From Synechococcus sp. SynAce01 (GTDB lineage: Bacteria; Cyanobacteriota; Cyanobacteriia; PCC-6307; Cyanobiaceae): 64,000 bases of DNA. The stretch lies in NCBI RefSeq assembly GCF_001885215.1, contig NZ_CP018091.1, positions 434,001 to 498,000 of the forward strand, given 5' to 3'. A program made the translations under genes and the position numbers. Below the pieces are notes generated by a model that ran no database searches, was not told the DNA's origin, and worked only from the letters and a program-made list of their open reading frames with translations. Shown here piece after piece: positions 51,751 through 63,224 of this stretch (the first letter of the stretch is position 1; every line of letters begins with the position of its first letter).

Positions 51751-51755
<5 letters not shown>
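51728..51755. repeat. 10-bp direct repeat at a gene junction
   Basis: CTCAACCGAT at 51728-51737 and 51746-51755 (18-bp period). The second copy carries both the stop of the DUF212 gene and the TTG start of the helicase; the first carries an equivalent in-frame TTG. Confidence 0.75.
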
Positions 51756-54212
<2,457 letters not shown>

Positions 54213-54294
54213 CGCCGGCGTGCTCAGGTTGTACCAGCATGACAACCCGGCCGCCGCGGCACGCCTCGCTAGCGTTGGTGGACCGGCGGCGGAG

Positions 54295-56382
54295 ATGGTG
54301 CTGCACCTGGCTCGCGCCAAACGAACCTGGCGCCAATGGCTGCGGCGGGAATCGCCGCGTCAGGCCTTGTATTGCTGGAAGATCAGGGATTGGCTGGCTG
54401 TGCTGCTGGTCTGCGCCCTGGTGGCCCTGGTCTCGAGCTGGCCCTGGCTGGTGGAGCCGATTCTGCGGCCGGGCATCCCGGCCCCGTTCAGTGCTGTGGC
54501 ACCGCGGGAAGCCACCGTGGTCGACACGGACGCCCTGGAACGACGCCGCTCCCAGCTGGGAACCCGCACCAACGTGCAGGTTGTGGATCGCCAGGCCAAC
54601 GTCGAACTGCAGCAACGCCTGGAGCGCCAGCTCCAGGAACTGGCCCAGGTGGCCGCAGGCCCCCAGGACCGGGTGGCCCCGCTGGAGCTGGCGCCGCCTG
54701 AGCAGGACTGGCTGATGGCCCAGAACCCAGAGCAACGCGCGGCCTGGAATCAGGCCTTGCGCCAGGCCCAGCAGCGCATGCTCAGCCAGGGGGTGGTGGG
54801 AAGCGTGGCGAAACAGCAACTGGAGCAGGCCGCCAGCCTGCAGCTGGCCCCATTGCCGGAGACGGCCAAAACCCTGGGCAGCCGCCTGCTGGCGGTCAAT
54901 CTGCAGGGACGCACCAACCTGCGCAACGATGCCGGACTCAGCCAGCGCTTGATCGAAGAGCTGCTCAACCAAGAAGGGATTCCGCGCATCAGGGTGAAGC
55001 AGGGGGACCTGATCACCCAGCAGGGGGAGCCGATCAGCCCCCAGGCCTACGACGTGCTCGATTACTTCGGTATGGTGGATCGCAGGCCCTTGTTGAGGGC
55101 CTGGGTGGTCCATTTCCTCGAAGCCTTGGCCGCCTGCCTGGTGACGGTCCTGATCATCCGTCGCTGGCGCAGCAATCTCGAGCCTCGCCACGCCCTGCTG
55201 GTGCTTGGCATGCTTCTGGTGGTTCAGGGCTTCAAGCTCTGGCTCGGCAACACCGCCAGCCCCCTGGCCCTGCTGGTGCCGCCCACCTTGCTGCTCGCCC
55301 AGGCGCTGGGGACAACCACAGGCCTGGCCTGGCTGGCCTCGGCCAGCTTGTTGTGGCCCCAACCGCTCGACGACTACAGCGAGGTCCGCCTGATCGTCGC
55401 GGCGGTGGTCGCGGCGGTCGCGGCGGTCCTGGCGGGGCGACAGCGCAGTCGGGCCCAGCTGGTTCAGCTGGCGATCCTGCTGCCCAGTGGCGCCCTCGCC
55501 CTGCAGTGGCTCATGCTCCAGATCGTGGCGCTCTGGCATGGCCGCACCCGACTGCTGCCCAGCGGCAGCGAATTGGGCGGGGAGGCTTTGCTGATGGGCG
55601 GCCTGCTGATGGGCGGCCTGCTGCTCGGCCCTTTGGTGGAGAGCTTCTTTGGCCTGCTCACCCGAGCCCGCTTGATGGAACTCGCCGACCTGCAGCGGCC
55701 GCTGCTGCGGCGGCTGCAGGTCGAGGCGCCCGGAACGTTTGAGCACACCTTGATGATCTGCGGGCTGGCCGAGGAAGGAGCTCGCGCCATCCATTGCGAC
55801 GTGGACCTGATCCGCACCGGCTCCCTGTATCACGACGTTGGCAAACTGCATGCGCCGCAATGGTTCATCGAGAATCAGTCGGAGGGGCCCAACCCCCATG
55901 ACCTGCTCGATGACCCCGCCGGCAGCGCCGCCGTTCTGCAGGCCCACGTGGATGAGGGGCTGAAACTGGCTCGCAAGCACCGCCTGCCCAGGCCGCTGGC
56001 TGATTTCATCCCGGAGCATCAAGGAACCCTGCGCATGGGGTACTTCTTCCACCAGGCCCGGGAGCGAGACCCGTCGGTGCCCGAAGCGAACTACCGCTAT
56101 GTGGGACCCACCCCCCAACGCCGAGAAACGGCGATCCTGATGCTGGCCGATGGCTGTGAGGCCGCCTTGCGCTCGTTACCCCCAAACACCTCAGAGCAAG
56201 AAGCGAGTGCGATGGTGCGCCGGCTGATCGATGCCCGGCGCTTAGACGGCCAGCTCAAGGACAGCGGACTGAGCCGCGGCGAACTCGAACTGGTGATCCG
56301 TGCCTTCGTGCGGGTCTGGAAGCGGATGCGTCACCGACGCATTCCCTACCCGATTCCGGCCCGCAAGGCCTACAGCGCCTGA
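54295..56382 (+). CDS. pgpH: 7TM-HD phosphohydrolase PgpH (c-di-AMP phosphodiesterase type)
   Basis: PgpH-type proteins hydrolyse c-di-AMP. The 695-aa protein has an N-terminal helix, an extracytoplasmic 7TMR-HDED domain (about residues 60-275), a seven-helix membrane block (about 280-450) and a cytosolic HD domain. The metal and catalytic residues are all visible: FEHTLM (about 481), YHDVGK (512), QAHVDEG, EHQGTLR (574) and LADGCEA (617). ATG 54295 follows GGAG directly; other starts lie further upstream. With CdaA at 13493 it completes a c-di-AMP cycle. Confidence 0.93.
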   Translation: MVLHLARAKRTWRQWLRRESPRQALYCWKIRDWLAVLLVCALVALVSSWPWLVEPILRPGIPAPFSAVAPREATVVDTDALERRRSQLGTRTNVQVVDRQANVELQQRLERQLQELAQVAAGPQDRVAPLELAPPEQDWLMAQNPEQRAAWNQALRQAQQRMLSQGVVGSVAKQQLEQAASLQLAPLPETAKTLGSRLLAVNLQGRTNLRNDAGLSQRLIEELLNQEGIPRIRVKQGDLITQQGEPISPQAYDVLDYFGMVDRRPLLRAWVVHFLEALAACLVTVLIIRRWRSNLEPRHALLVLGMLLVVQGFKLWLGNTASPLALLVPPTLLLAQALGTTTGLAWLASASLLWPQPLDDYSEVRLIVAAVVAAVAAVLAGRQRSRAQLVQLAILLPSGALALQWLMLQIVALWHGRTRLLPSGSELGGEALLMGGLLMGGLLLGPLVESFFGLLTRARLMELADLQRPLLRRLQVEAPGTFEHTLMICGLAEEGARAIHCDVDLIRTGSLYHDVGKLHAPQWFIENQSEGPNPHDLLDDPAGSAAVLQAHVDEGLKLARKHRLPRPLADFIPEHQGTLRMGYFFHQARERDPSVPEANYRYVGPTPQRRETAILMLADGCEAALRSLPPNTSEQEASAMVRRLIDARRLDGQLKDSGLSRGELELVIRAFVRVWKRMRHRRIPYPIPARKAYSA

Positions 56383-56430
56383 ATGGTGCCCAACCCCGTG
56401 GCGATAGGGTCCATGCAGGCAGATCCGCCC

Positions 56431-57567
56431 ATGGTTTCTTCTTCGCTTCTCTCCTCCGCAGGATCTGGCTCCAGGATCGGTGTGCTGATCTGTGGCCACG
56501 GCAGCCGCAACCGACTCGCTGTCGATGAGTTCGCCCGGCTGGCCACCGGGCTGCGCCAGCGCCTGCCCCAGGTACCGGTGGAATACGGCTACCTGGAATT
56601 CGCCCGGCCGATCCTGCGCGACGGCCTCGAAAGCCTGCGCCAGCAAGGCGTGGACCAGGTGCTGGCGGTGCCCGGGATGCTGTTCGCCGCCGGCCACGCC
56701 AAGAACGACATCCCCTCCGTTCTCAACACCTACACGGCTGAAACCGGCCTGCGCATCGACTATGGCCGCGAACTGGGCATCGATCTCAAAATGATCCAGG
56801 CGGCCGCCGCCAGGATCCGTGACGCCCTCGTGCCCGCCGCTCAGACGCTCCCGTCTTTGCACGACACCCTGCTGGTGGTGGTGGGGCGGGGCTCTTCGGA
56901 CCCGGATGCCAACTCGAACGTCAGCAAGGTGACCCGGATGCTGGTAGAAGGCATGGGCTTCGGCTGGGGGGAAACGCTGTATTCGGGGGTCACTTTCCCG
57001 CTGGTGGAACCGGGTCTGCGCCATGCCGTGAAGCTGGGCTTCAAGCGGGTGGTGGTGTTCCCCTATTTCCTGTTCTCCGGCGTGCTGGTCAGCCGCATCC
57101 GCCACCACACCGAGCGGGTGGCGGCCGACCATCCAGACATCACCTTCCTTGCGGCCTCCTACCTCGGCGATCACCCCCTGGTGATAGACACCTTCCAGGA
57201 ACGGGTGGAGGAGGTGGTGCGGGGCGACACGCAGATGAACTGTTCGCTCTGCAAGTACCGCGCTGAGGTGCTGGGCTTCGAGACCGAGGTGGGAGCGCCC
57301 CAGCGCAGCCACCACCACCACGTGGAGGGGCTGATCGAAGGCTGCACCCTCTGCGAGCGCGAATGCACCGGGGCCTGCCAGCCCGACGGCGTGCCGATCC
57401 CCCTGGGGCATCAGGCCCACAGCCACGGCCACGGTCCTGACCACAGCCATGACCATGGCCACGCTCCCTACCCCCAGGCTGACCATCCGCTGGGCCCACG
57501 CAGCCTTGGCTCCAGCGGCTCAGCCGTCTCGACTCCAGGCGAGTCCCAGGAGACAAGCAACCGATAG
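56431..57567 (+). CDS. cbiX: Sirohydrochlorin cobaltochelatase CbiX (long form)
   Basis: CbiX inserts cobalt into sirohydrochlorin, the start of anaerobic cobalamin synthesis. Two CbiX domains are seen: VLICGHGSRNRLAVDEF with PGMLFAAGHAKNDIPS, and VVVGRGSSDPDANSNVSK with FPYFLFSGVLVSRI. The C-terminus has cysteine motifs MNCSLC (about 268) and CTLCERECTGAC (about 305), then a His-rich stretch, as in CbiX with an iron-sulfur cluster and metal-binding tail. ATG 56431 is used; ATG 56383 and 56413 are in frame upstream. Confidence 0.94.
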   Translation: MVSSSLLSSAGSGSRIGVLICGHGSRNRLAVDEFARLATGLRQRLPQVPVEYGYLEFARPILRDGLESLRQQGVDQVLAVPGMLFAAGHAKNDIPSVLNTYTAETGLRIDYGRELGIDLKMIQAAAARIRDALVPAAQTLPSLHDTLLVVVGRGSSDPDANSNVSKVTRMLVEGMGFGWGETLYSGVTFPLVEPGLRHAVKLGFKRVVVFPYFLFSGVLVSRIRHHTERVAADHPDITFLAASYLGDHPLVIDTFQERVEEVVRGDTQMNCSLCKYRAEVLGFETEVGAPQRSHHHHVEGLIEGCTLCERECTGACQPDGVPIPLGHQAHSHGHGPDHSHDHGHAPYPQADHPLGPRSLGSSGSAVSTPGESQETSNR

Positions 57568-57921
57568 GTTCTGCTGATCAATCAACGATTTCCCCAGCCG
57601 AAGCAGGTTTTCCCCAGCGAAAGCATGGTTTTTCCACAGGTTGAGCGGCGGGAACCGGCTTGATAGCGAGACATCTGGGGATTGTGATGAATTCATCCCC
57701 AGGAACTTGACAGCAGCGTGCCATCGCTTTTTCCAATCGACGCCGGCGGCAGGGACAGCCAAAAAACGAGCGAGCGGTTGGCTGTCTCATCCCAACGCCC
57801 GGTGGGTTTGGCTGGGATTGGTCGCTTTGACGCCAGGCCATGGTCTGTGGCTTGCTAGGCACGAACGACGCAGGACTGGCAGTTGGGCAACGGTTCAGAT
57901 CAGGGCCATCGGCACGACGAC
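57568..57921. other. Structured intergenic region with TCCCCAG sites and DnaA-box-like motif
   Basis: No convincing gene. Near-repeats of about 20 bp start at 57589 (TTTCCCCAGC...), 57608 (TTTTCCCCAGC...) and 57629. The last contains TTTTCCACA (57630-57638), identical to the cyanobacterial DnaA-box consensus I know. CTGGGGAT (57675-57682) pairs with ATCCCCAG (57695-57702). A further 9-bp inverted repeat is GACAGCCAA (57754-57762) with TTGGCTGTC (57778-57786). It may be an operator region or a structured RNA leader for the DUF2811 gene. Confidence 0.45.
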
Positions 57922-58134
57922 ATCACAGGCAACGAGCTGGTCTCCCTCGAGGCCGAAATTCCCGAGGTGCTCTTCGATGGGATGCGGGAGTTCATTCGCA
58001 GGCACCCCCACTGGGACCAATACCGGCTGGTCAGCTCCGCTCTGGCCTGCTTCCTGTTTCAGAACGGCTGCACAGACCGCAACGTCACCCAGCACTACCT
58101 CAACGGTCTGTTCCTGCGCCAGGAAGCCAGCTGA
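57922..58134 (+). CDS. DUF2811 protein
   Basis: A small cyanobacterial protein of the DUF2811 family: VSLEAEIPEVLFDGMREFIRRHPHWDQYRLVSSALACFLFQNGC, then QHYLNGLFL. The family has no known role. In-frame starts are TTG 57883 (83 aa) or ATC 57922, which gives M-TGNELVSLEAEIPE (70 aa), the usual family length; no ATG or GTG is available close to the conserved part. A strong terminator follows the stop. Confidence 0.8.
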   Translation: MTGNELVSLEAEIPEVLFDGMREFIRRHPHWDQYRLVSSALACFLFQNGCTDRNVTQHYLNGLFLRQEAS

Positions 58135-58145
58135 GGGGCACAAAA

Positions 58146-58173
58146 AAAGCGGAATCATGATTGATTCCGCTTT
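58146..58173. terminator. Bidirectional intrinsic terminator
   Basis: A perfect 12-bp stem AAAGCGGAATCA / TGATTCCGCTTT with a TGAT loop. Seven A precede it on the plus strand (T-run for minus transcripts) and T-rich sequence follows. It can serve DUF2811 (plus) and the GMC oxidoreductase (minus). Confidence 0.9.
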
Positions 58174-58271
58174 GGTTTCTCCCTTGCCCGACCCTGTGAA
58201 AGGTCGCCCCCAGATTGTGCGGCTGGCTCCTTAGAGGCGTTGTGGTCGTTGACACCAGTCGCCCGCTCCCG

Positions 58272-59945
58272 TCAGGAGCCGCGCACAAGATCGTGAGCCG
58301 CCCGTTCACAGGCTCTCCAGGTGATCGCCATCTCCGTGAGGGTGGGGCTCTGCCAACCCGAACTGGGCCAGCAGGCCCCATCGGTGAGCAGCAGGTTGGG
58401 GGCCCGCCAGCAGCGGTTCCAGGGGTCGAGCACCCCGTCCTCCGGCCGCTTCGCCATGCGGGCACCGCCCAGTTCATGGATGTAGTAGCCGGGTGGAAGC
58501 GCCTCGTTGGACACGGCCAGGTTGCGGCGCAGCAGCGGCTCGGCCAGGGGGATCAAGAAAAGGTCTTCAAGGGGTCGGATCTGCCCCCCCGCGGCTGTCA
58601 CCACCTCCCCCATCCGCTGCTGCATGTGGGCCACCAGCCGCCGTTCGTTTTCGCCCCAGTGGCAGTCGATGTGGGCGGTGGGCAGCCCCCAGGCATCCAC
58701 CTGATCGGTGTTCAACGTGAGGCGGTTGTGAGCTTCGGGGAGCACCTCGCCAAGACCGCTGAGGAAGCCCACCGCTTCGCTGCGGCGCCGTTTCAGCGGC
58801 CCGGGCGGGTCGAAGCGTTGCAGCCCCGCCCAGATTCCATAGCCGCGCAGAAACGGCAGCGCGCCCCCATCGCCGAGGTTCACGGTGTTGGGGATGAAAA
58901 CGCTGCCAGCAGCGGAGAGTTCGGCGGCTTGGCGGGGGGCTGGCTGGTCCGGGATCGCGAAAAAGCGGCAGCTGGAGATGTGATCCATCAAGTAGCGCCC
59001 CAGGCAGCCGGAGGGGTCCTCCACCCCACCGCTCTGGTGGTCGGCGCCGGAGTGCAGCAGGATCCGAACCGATTCGAGGGTGGAGGCGCAGAGCACAACC
59101 AGGGCCGCCGGGGCGCGCCGCCGGCGGCCGCTGAGCCGTTCAACAAACACCACGCCATCGGCACGGCCGCTGCGGCGATCACAGCTGACATGGCTCACCA
59201 CCGCGTTGCTGCGCAGGGTCACCCGGCCGGTGGCGAGGGCCCGGCCCAGGGCACCGGCCTGGGAGCTGGAGGAGGGCCAGGGCTGCTGCCCATCGCCGCG
59301 GTTGCCAAGGGCGAACCCACGGGAATGGATCAGGGGGAGGCCGAGATCCTTACCGATCGCCTGGCCCAGGTGCCGCTCCGCCGGGGTGTAAGGCAGCGGC
59401 GGCAGAAACTCCCCATCAGGAAGCTGGGGCAAGCCATCACGCTGGCCATGCACGCCCAGCAGCCGCTCCAGGCGGCCGTAATAGGGCGCCAGGTCTTGGT
59501 TTTCGATCGGCCAGCAGGGGCCGTGCCCATCGCGGGCAGCCGCCTTGAACTCGTAGTCGGAGAGCCGCAGGGTGATCCCTCCCCAGGTGAGGCTGCGGCC
59601 ACCCACCTGCCGGCCACGGCTCCAGACAAAGGGCCTCGCTTCGGGGGTGGTGTAGGGGTTCTGGAGCTCGTCGACGTAGAGATCGGGGTTGGTTTTCCAG
59701 TAGCCAGGGTGCTGGGCCTGGAGCCGTTGCCGACCGCTGCTGAGCTTGCTGAGCCGGCGCAGGCTGTTGAGCGGCTCACTGCCGAAGGCCTGGGATGGGC
59801 TGAGATTGGGGCCGGCTTCGAGCACCAGCACCCGTAGGCCCGCCTCCGCCAGCACCATCGCCGCGACCCCACCGGTGGCACCGGAGCCCACCACCACCGC
59901 ATCGAATCCATCGAGTTCGCCTGGGGAGGAGGAGGTCGGTGCGAT
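58272..59945 (-). CDS. GMC-family FAD oxidoreductase
   Basis: A glucose-methanol-choline type flavoenzyme. It has the Rossmann motif DAVVVGSGATGGVAAMVLAEAG, LVLEAGPNLS, the flavin region GRQVGGRSLTWGGITLR and the C-terminal NLLLTDGACWPSSGWQSPTLTEMAI, similar to sorbitol/gluconate-dehydrogenase-like and cyanobacterial GMC members. The substrate is unknown. GTG codons exist only inside the first beta strand (near 59897). An ATC at 59943-59945 gives M-APTSSSPGELDGFDAVVVG, a natural start; I use it (557 aa) with reserve. Confidence 0.85.
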   Translation of the reverse strand: MAPTSSSPGELDGFDAVVVGSGATGGVAAMVLAEAGLRVLVLEAGPNLSPSQAFGSEPLNSLRRLSKLSSGRQRLQAQHPGYWKTNPDLYVDELQNPYTTPEARPFVWSRGRQVGGRSLTWGGITLRLSDYEFKAAARDGHGPCWPIENQDLAPYYGRLERLLGVHGQRDGLPQLPDGEFLPPLPYTPAERHLGQAIGKDLGLPLIHSRGFALGNRGDGQQPWPSSSSQAGALGRALATGRVTLRSNAVVSHVSCDRRSGRADGVVFVERLSGRRRRAPAALVVLCASTLESVRILLHSGADHQSGGVEDPSGCLGRYLMDHISSCRFFAIPDQPAPRQAAELSAAGSVFIPNTVNLGDGGALPFLRGYGIWAGLQRFDPPGPLKRRRSEAVGFLSGLGEVLPEAHNRLTLNTDQVDAWGLPTAHIDCHWGENERRLVAHMQQRMGEVVTAAGGQIRPLEDLFLIPLAEPLLRRNLAVSNEALPPGYYIHELGGARMAKRPEDGVLDPWNRCWRAPNLLLTDGACWPSSGWQSPTLTEMAITWRACERAAHDLVRGS

Positions 59946-60460
59946 GGGACAAGGTCGCCGGAGGCGAGAGGCTAAACCAGTGGCAGCAACGAAGGCAGAC
60001 GCCTGGAGCAGGCCAGGGGTGCGGCCGGCCGCACAGAGATCAACAACAGAGAAACAACGCAGAGAACAACTGAGCCACTAGCAAACAACCAGCAAGAATA
60101 AAACAGCCATCAAGAATCAAACAGCGCTAAGTATCAAAAGGCGTCGAGAATCAAGCAGCTGTCAAGCACGAAGCCAACAACAAAGATTTAACGTCCGCCA
60201 GAAACGAAGCCGCTGATGGATCAATAGTCCAATTTAAATCATTCTCAGGTTCGGGATTTTCAGCTTCAGTCCATGAATCGCTGGTTATTGCGTTGCCCTC
60301 AAAGACAACCCGATTGCTGCGGCGCCAGCACCAATCAGAGATCGAAGAGGCCAAGTGCCATTCCAGGCAAGCCATCTAGAAAGGCATTCCAGTCAGCCCA
60401 TCTAGGCAAGCCTTCCAGTCATGCCAACTCGATCACGCTGAGCATCAGCCGCCCAGCATC
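59946..60460. other. Repeat-rich region with no clear gene
   Basis: About 500 bp, lower in GC. Degenerate copies of AGAATCAAACAGC-like units lie near 60110-60165, and related GGCAAGCCATCTAG / ATTCCAGTCA units near 60365-60425. A 74-codon frame on the minus strand (60151-60375) lacks a recognisable family and runs through repeats. I regard the stretch as decayed or non-coding. The tRNA-fMet terminator lies just after it. Confidence 0.5.
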
Positions 60461-60498
60461 AAAAAACCCCCAGATGCTGAACCAGCATCTGGGGGTTT
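60461..60498 (-). terminator. Intrinsic terminator of tRNA-fMet
   Basis: A perfect 16-bp stem (60464-60479 with 60483-60498, including CCCCCAGATGCT) and a 3-nt loop. On the minus strand it is followed by a run of T (A at 60461-60466 on plus), 5 bp after the tRNA gene. Confidence 0.92.
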
Positions 60499-60502
60499 GA
60501 AG

Positions 60503-60579
<77 letters not shown>

Positions 60580-60595
60580 CCGCTCTGGAATCTTA

Positions 60596-61567
60596 TCAGT
60601 CGAAGCGCAGCTCCCCTTGCACCGCCAGCTCCAGACCCAGGCCAGGCGATAGGAACTGCTGGCCGAGTTCTTCCAGTGCGAGCGGGGTGAGCCAGTCAAG
60701 TTGCTTGAGCAGATGCAGCGCCACGGCCTGTTTGGCCCGGCTGGCGCCGTCTTCCACCTTGATCGCCAGGCCCAGGCCCTCGCCCATCCGGGCCAGACAC
60801 TGAATCCCCTCGGCGCCACCCTTGCTGACAACAAGACCGTGGCTGCGGCGCATCAGCTCGGTGTCGAAGCGGCCTTCGCCCGCCACAAGCTCAGGGTGCG
60901 CCAGCATCGCCCGGCTCAGCCGCTCCAGCTCAGGCTGCTCGGAAGCCCCCAGGTGGGCGAACAGCAGAGCCATCTGGGCGAGCTGCATCTGCAGGGTGGG
61001 GGCGCCACAGTCATCGCGAGCGGCGACCAACTCCGCCCCGGGCAGGCCCAGCAACTCACCCACTTGCTTGAGCAACTGCTGCTGCAGGGGGTGGTCGGTC
61101 TGCAGGTAAGACTCCAGCGCCCAGTTCATCCGCCGGCAGGTGGCTAGAAAGGCGGCATGTTTTCCCGAGCAGTTGTGCTCCAGGGGGCTGGCGCCTGGTC
61201 GGGGCTGTGGGCACTGCAGCCGTTCAGCCTCCAGATCGGCACTCCAGAGAATCTTGAAGGCTTCGCGGGCCTGGGCGGGGGTGCCGGTATGGGAGGAGCA
61301 GGCGATCGCCAGGCCCCGATCACCGCTGCCGGTCTGGTCGGCGGCGCCGCTGCTCACGAACATCTGGGCCTGGAAGGGCTTAAGGGCCGAGCGCACGAAG
61401 CTCAGCTGCTGGGGGTCACCCGCCCGCATTAATACCCGCCCGCGCTGGTCGCAGACCACCGCATGCACCCGGTGCACCGACTCGGCAATGCCGTTCCTGA
61501 GCAGCAGCACCTCCAGGGGAGGAACCCCAGGGCGTTGGGGTGAGCTGAAGCTGGAGGGCAGGGTCAT
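60596..61567 (-). CDS. Asparaginase II family protein (Rhizobium-type)
   Basis: A 323-aa protein of the PF06089 type, related to Rhizobium etli asparaginase. It shows ESVHRVHAVVCDQRGRVL, the SFVRSALKPFQA nucleophile region, ACSSHTGTP, EHNCSGKHAAFLATC, RDDCGAPT and the final EGRFDTELM...VVSKGGAEG. These cysteine and Ser-Lys motifs are characteristic. It should hydrolyse L-asparagine, though cyanobacterial members are untested. ATG 61567 is used; a GTG lies two codons earlier. tRNA-fMet follows on the same strand, 16 bp downstream. Confidence 0.88.
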   Translation of the reverse strand: MTLPSSFSSPQRPGVPPLEVLLLRNGIAESVHRVHAVVCDQRGRVLMRAGDPQQLSFVRSALKPFQAQMFVSSGAADQTGSGDRGLAIACSSHTGTPAQAREAFKILWSADLEAERLQCPQPRPGASPLEHNCSGKHAAFLATCRRMNWALESYLQTDHPLQQQLLKQVGELLGLPGAELVAARDDCGAPTLQMQLAQMALLFAHLGASEQPELERLSRAMLAHPELVAGEGRFDTELMRRSHGLVVSKGGAEGIQCLARMGEGLGLAIKVEDGASRAKQAVALHLLKQLDWLTPLALEELGQQFLSPGLGLELAVQGELRFD

Positions 61568-61588
61568 CGCCACATCGTCAGTGCTTTT

Positions 61589-62092
61589 TCAAAGAGCCTG
61601 GCAGAGCCCGGTACCGAGCAGAATTAAGCCCGCGGCCAGCCCCAGTCCCAGTTCAAGCCGCGCCAGCACGGGACGGACTTCATGCAGGGCCACCAGCAGA
61701 TCCTGCTGGCGCCACGCCAGGGGCTTCTCCCACACCTGGCCGTCATACCAACCGGATTCTTCGTACTCCACCCGCTCAGATCGCAGGCGCCTGTGCACGT
61801 AGCTCCAACCCAGCCATTGACGCAGCAACAAAAACACCGCCGGCAGCACGGCGAAGACGGCAGCCACCAAAACGAGCCGGGGAAGGTTGTGACGCAGGGG
61901 CCAGCTGCCACTGGCAATCAACAGAGAGAGCGGCAGGCTGATCAGCCAACACCAGGCCAGGGGGCGGATCAGGCCAGAAGCCTTGACTGCCGGCCAGGTG
62001 AAAAACCAGGACGCACAGAGTTGGCGGTACTCCTCAAGGGGCCGCTGGTTCGTCGGCACCGGACAGGGTGGGGACGGGCAGGCCTGATCCAT
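61589..62092 (-). CDS. CGLD27 family membrane protein (DUF1230)
   Basis: A 167-aa protein conserved in cyanobacteria and plastids. It has the family start CPVPTNQRPLEEYRQLCASWFFTWP, two central membrane helices (about residues 46-62 and 73-90) and the C-terminal EESGWYDGQVWEKPLAWRQQDLL. In plants CGLD27 is linked to iron or photosynthesis homeostasis; the role here is unknown. Its 5' end overlaps rsfS by 59 bp in another frame. Confidence 0.85.
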   Translation of the reverse strand: MDQACPSPPCPVPTNQRPLEEYRQLCASWFFTWPAVKASGLIRPLAWCWLISLPLSLLIASGSWPLRHNLPRLVLVAAVFAVLPAVFLLLRQWLGWSYVHRRLRSERVEYEESGWYDGQVWEKPLAWRQQDLLVALHEVRPVLARLELGLGLAAGLILLGTGLCQAL

Positions 62093-62480
62093 GGGGGCGC
62101 AACGGCGGAATCTCGTCGGGCGGGAAGGAGCTTGAGCTTAAGAACGGCACCTGTTCGCCGTGCCCCCAGAACGCTTCGAGGTCGTAATACTCACGATCGC
62201 GGGCGCTGAGCACATGGACGATCAATTCGCCGTAGTCGAGCAGAACCCAGTGGCCTTCACGCTGACCCTCCTTGCCGCGGGGCAGGCGGGTGGCTTCAAG
62301 CTCCAGACGGTCTTCGACCGAGCGGGCAATCGCCCGCACCTGAACATCGGAGAGGCCGGAGCAGATCACGAACCAGTCGGCCAGTGACGACACCTCATCC
62401 ACCCGGATCAGGCAAATATCCACGGCCTTGCGGTCGTCGCAGGCCTCGGCAGCCAGCCGGGCGAGCTGATCACTATCCAT
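62034..62480 (-). CDS. rsfS: Ribosome silencing factor RsfS
   Basis: RsfS binds L14 and blocks joining of ribosomal subunits when growth slows. The 148-aa protein has the domain AAEACDDRKAVDICLIRVDEVSSLADWFVICSGLSDVQVRAIA and WVLLDYGELIVHVLSARDREYYDLEAFWG. A disordered Pro/Ser tail of about 35 residues is added where the gene overlaps CGLD27. Start ATG 62480 overlaps the DUF3318 stop (62473). Confidence 0.93.
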   Translation of the reverse strand: MDSDQLARLAAEACDDRKAVDICLIRVDEVSSLADWFVICSGLSDVQVRAIARSVEDRLELEATRLPRGKEGQREGHWVLLDYGELIVHVLSARDREYYDLEAFWGHGEQVPFLSSSSFPPDEIPPLRPHGSGLPVPTLSGADEPAAP

Positions 62481-63123
62481 AGACGTTCTCACTGGTGACG
62501 GACTGGCGACTTCCCTGCTGTTGGGCCATTTCGGCACGCGCTTTCTCCGCACTCTTGCGCAGGGCTTCGAGGCGGTCTTCGTAGAAGGAGCGTTTGCGTT
62601 TCTTGCGGGTCTGTTCCACCCGCTCTTTCAGGGCGCCACCCAGGCTCTTGTAAGCGTTGGGCAGGCTGTAGCCGAAGCGGGTGGCCAGGGAAATGGCCCG
62701 CTCGTCGGCGGCAATGGCGTCCTGCAAGCGCTTCTCAGAGTTGTTCTTGAGATACAGCCGGTAGCCGGCAAATCCCGAGAGGCCCATGGCCATCATCAGC
62801 AACAGGCCGTCCTGCACCCAGAGCTCACCGATCGCACCGCCCAGGCCGATCGCCAGGGCGGCCATCTCCCAACCGTCACGGGGCACCGCATCGTTCTGCA
62901 CCCGGCCCACCTCGTGCCAGAAGAGCAGGTTGCGGTGATCGAGGGCCAGCTGATCCCACTGATCGAGATCCACCTGGATCTCCACCTCATCGCGACCAAT
63001 CTCTTCGATCGAGATCAAGGCAGGATCGGCAGAGGCGGCGGCTTCCACAAACACCCAGCTCTGCATCTCCGGAGGGAGGAGCCCCTTCAGGCGCTGGAGT
63101 TCGCTCATGAAACCGGCGGACAT
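62473..63123 (-). CDS. DUF3318 membrane protein
   Basis: A 216-aa cyanobacterial protein of the DUF3318 type: SELQRLKGLLPPEMQSWVFVEA, then DLDQWDQLALDHRNLLFWHEVGRVQND with an HEVGR motif, two membrane segments, and a basic coiled C-terminus (RVEQTRKKRKRSFYEDRLEALRKSAEKARAEM). The HEVGR stretch recalls a metalloprotease-like helix, but only one His-Glu is present. ATG 63123 has AGGA upstream; ATG 63108 is the alternative. It overlaps rsfS by 8 nt. Confidence 0.85.
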   Translation of the reverse strand: MSAGFMSELQRLKGLLPPEMQSWVFVEAAASADPALISIEEIGRDEVEIQVDLDQWDQLALDHRNLLFWHEVGRVQNDAVPRDGWEMAALAIGLGGAIGELWVQDGLLLMMAMGLSGFAGYRLYLKNNSEKRLQDAIAADERAISLATRFGYSLPNAYKSLGGALKERVEQTRKKRKRSFYEDRLEALRKSAEKARAEMAQQQGSRQSVTSENVYG

Positions 63124-63224
63124 CGTTTCGATCCTGCATATTAGCGAGATCGGCCGCCAGCGAAGGGCAGCAGAACCATCGGGGTGCGTGAGAGGCTAAG
63201 CCCGTTTGGCCCCTCACCCATCCC

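Noticed and set aside
57641-58234. 197-codon plus-strand frame over DUF2811
   Set aside because: DUF2811 in another frame has clear family sequence; the longer frame is low-complexity.
60151-60375. 74-codon frame on the minus strand
   Set aside because: No family features, runs through degenerate repeats, and has no ribosome-binding site; kept only as part of the spacer.
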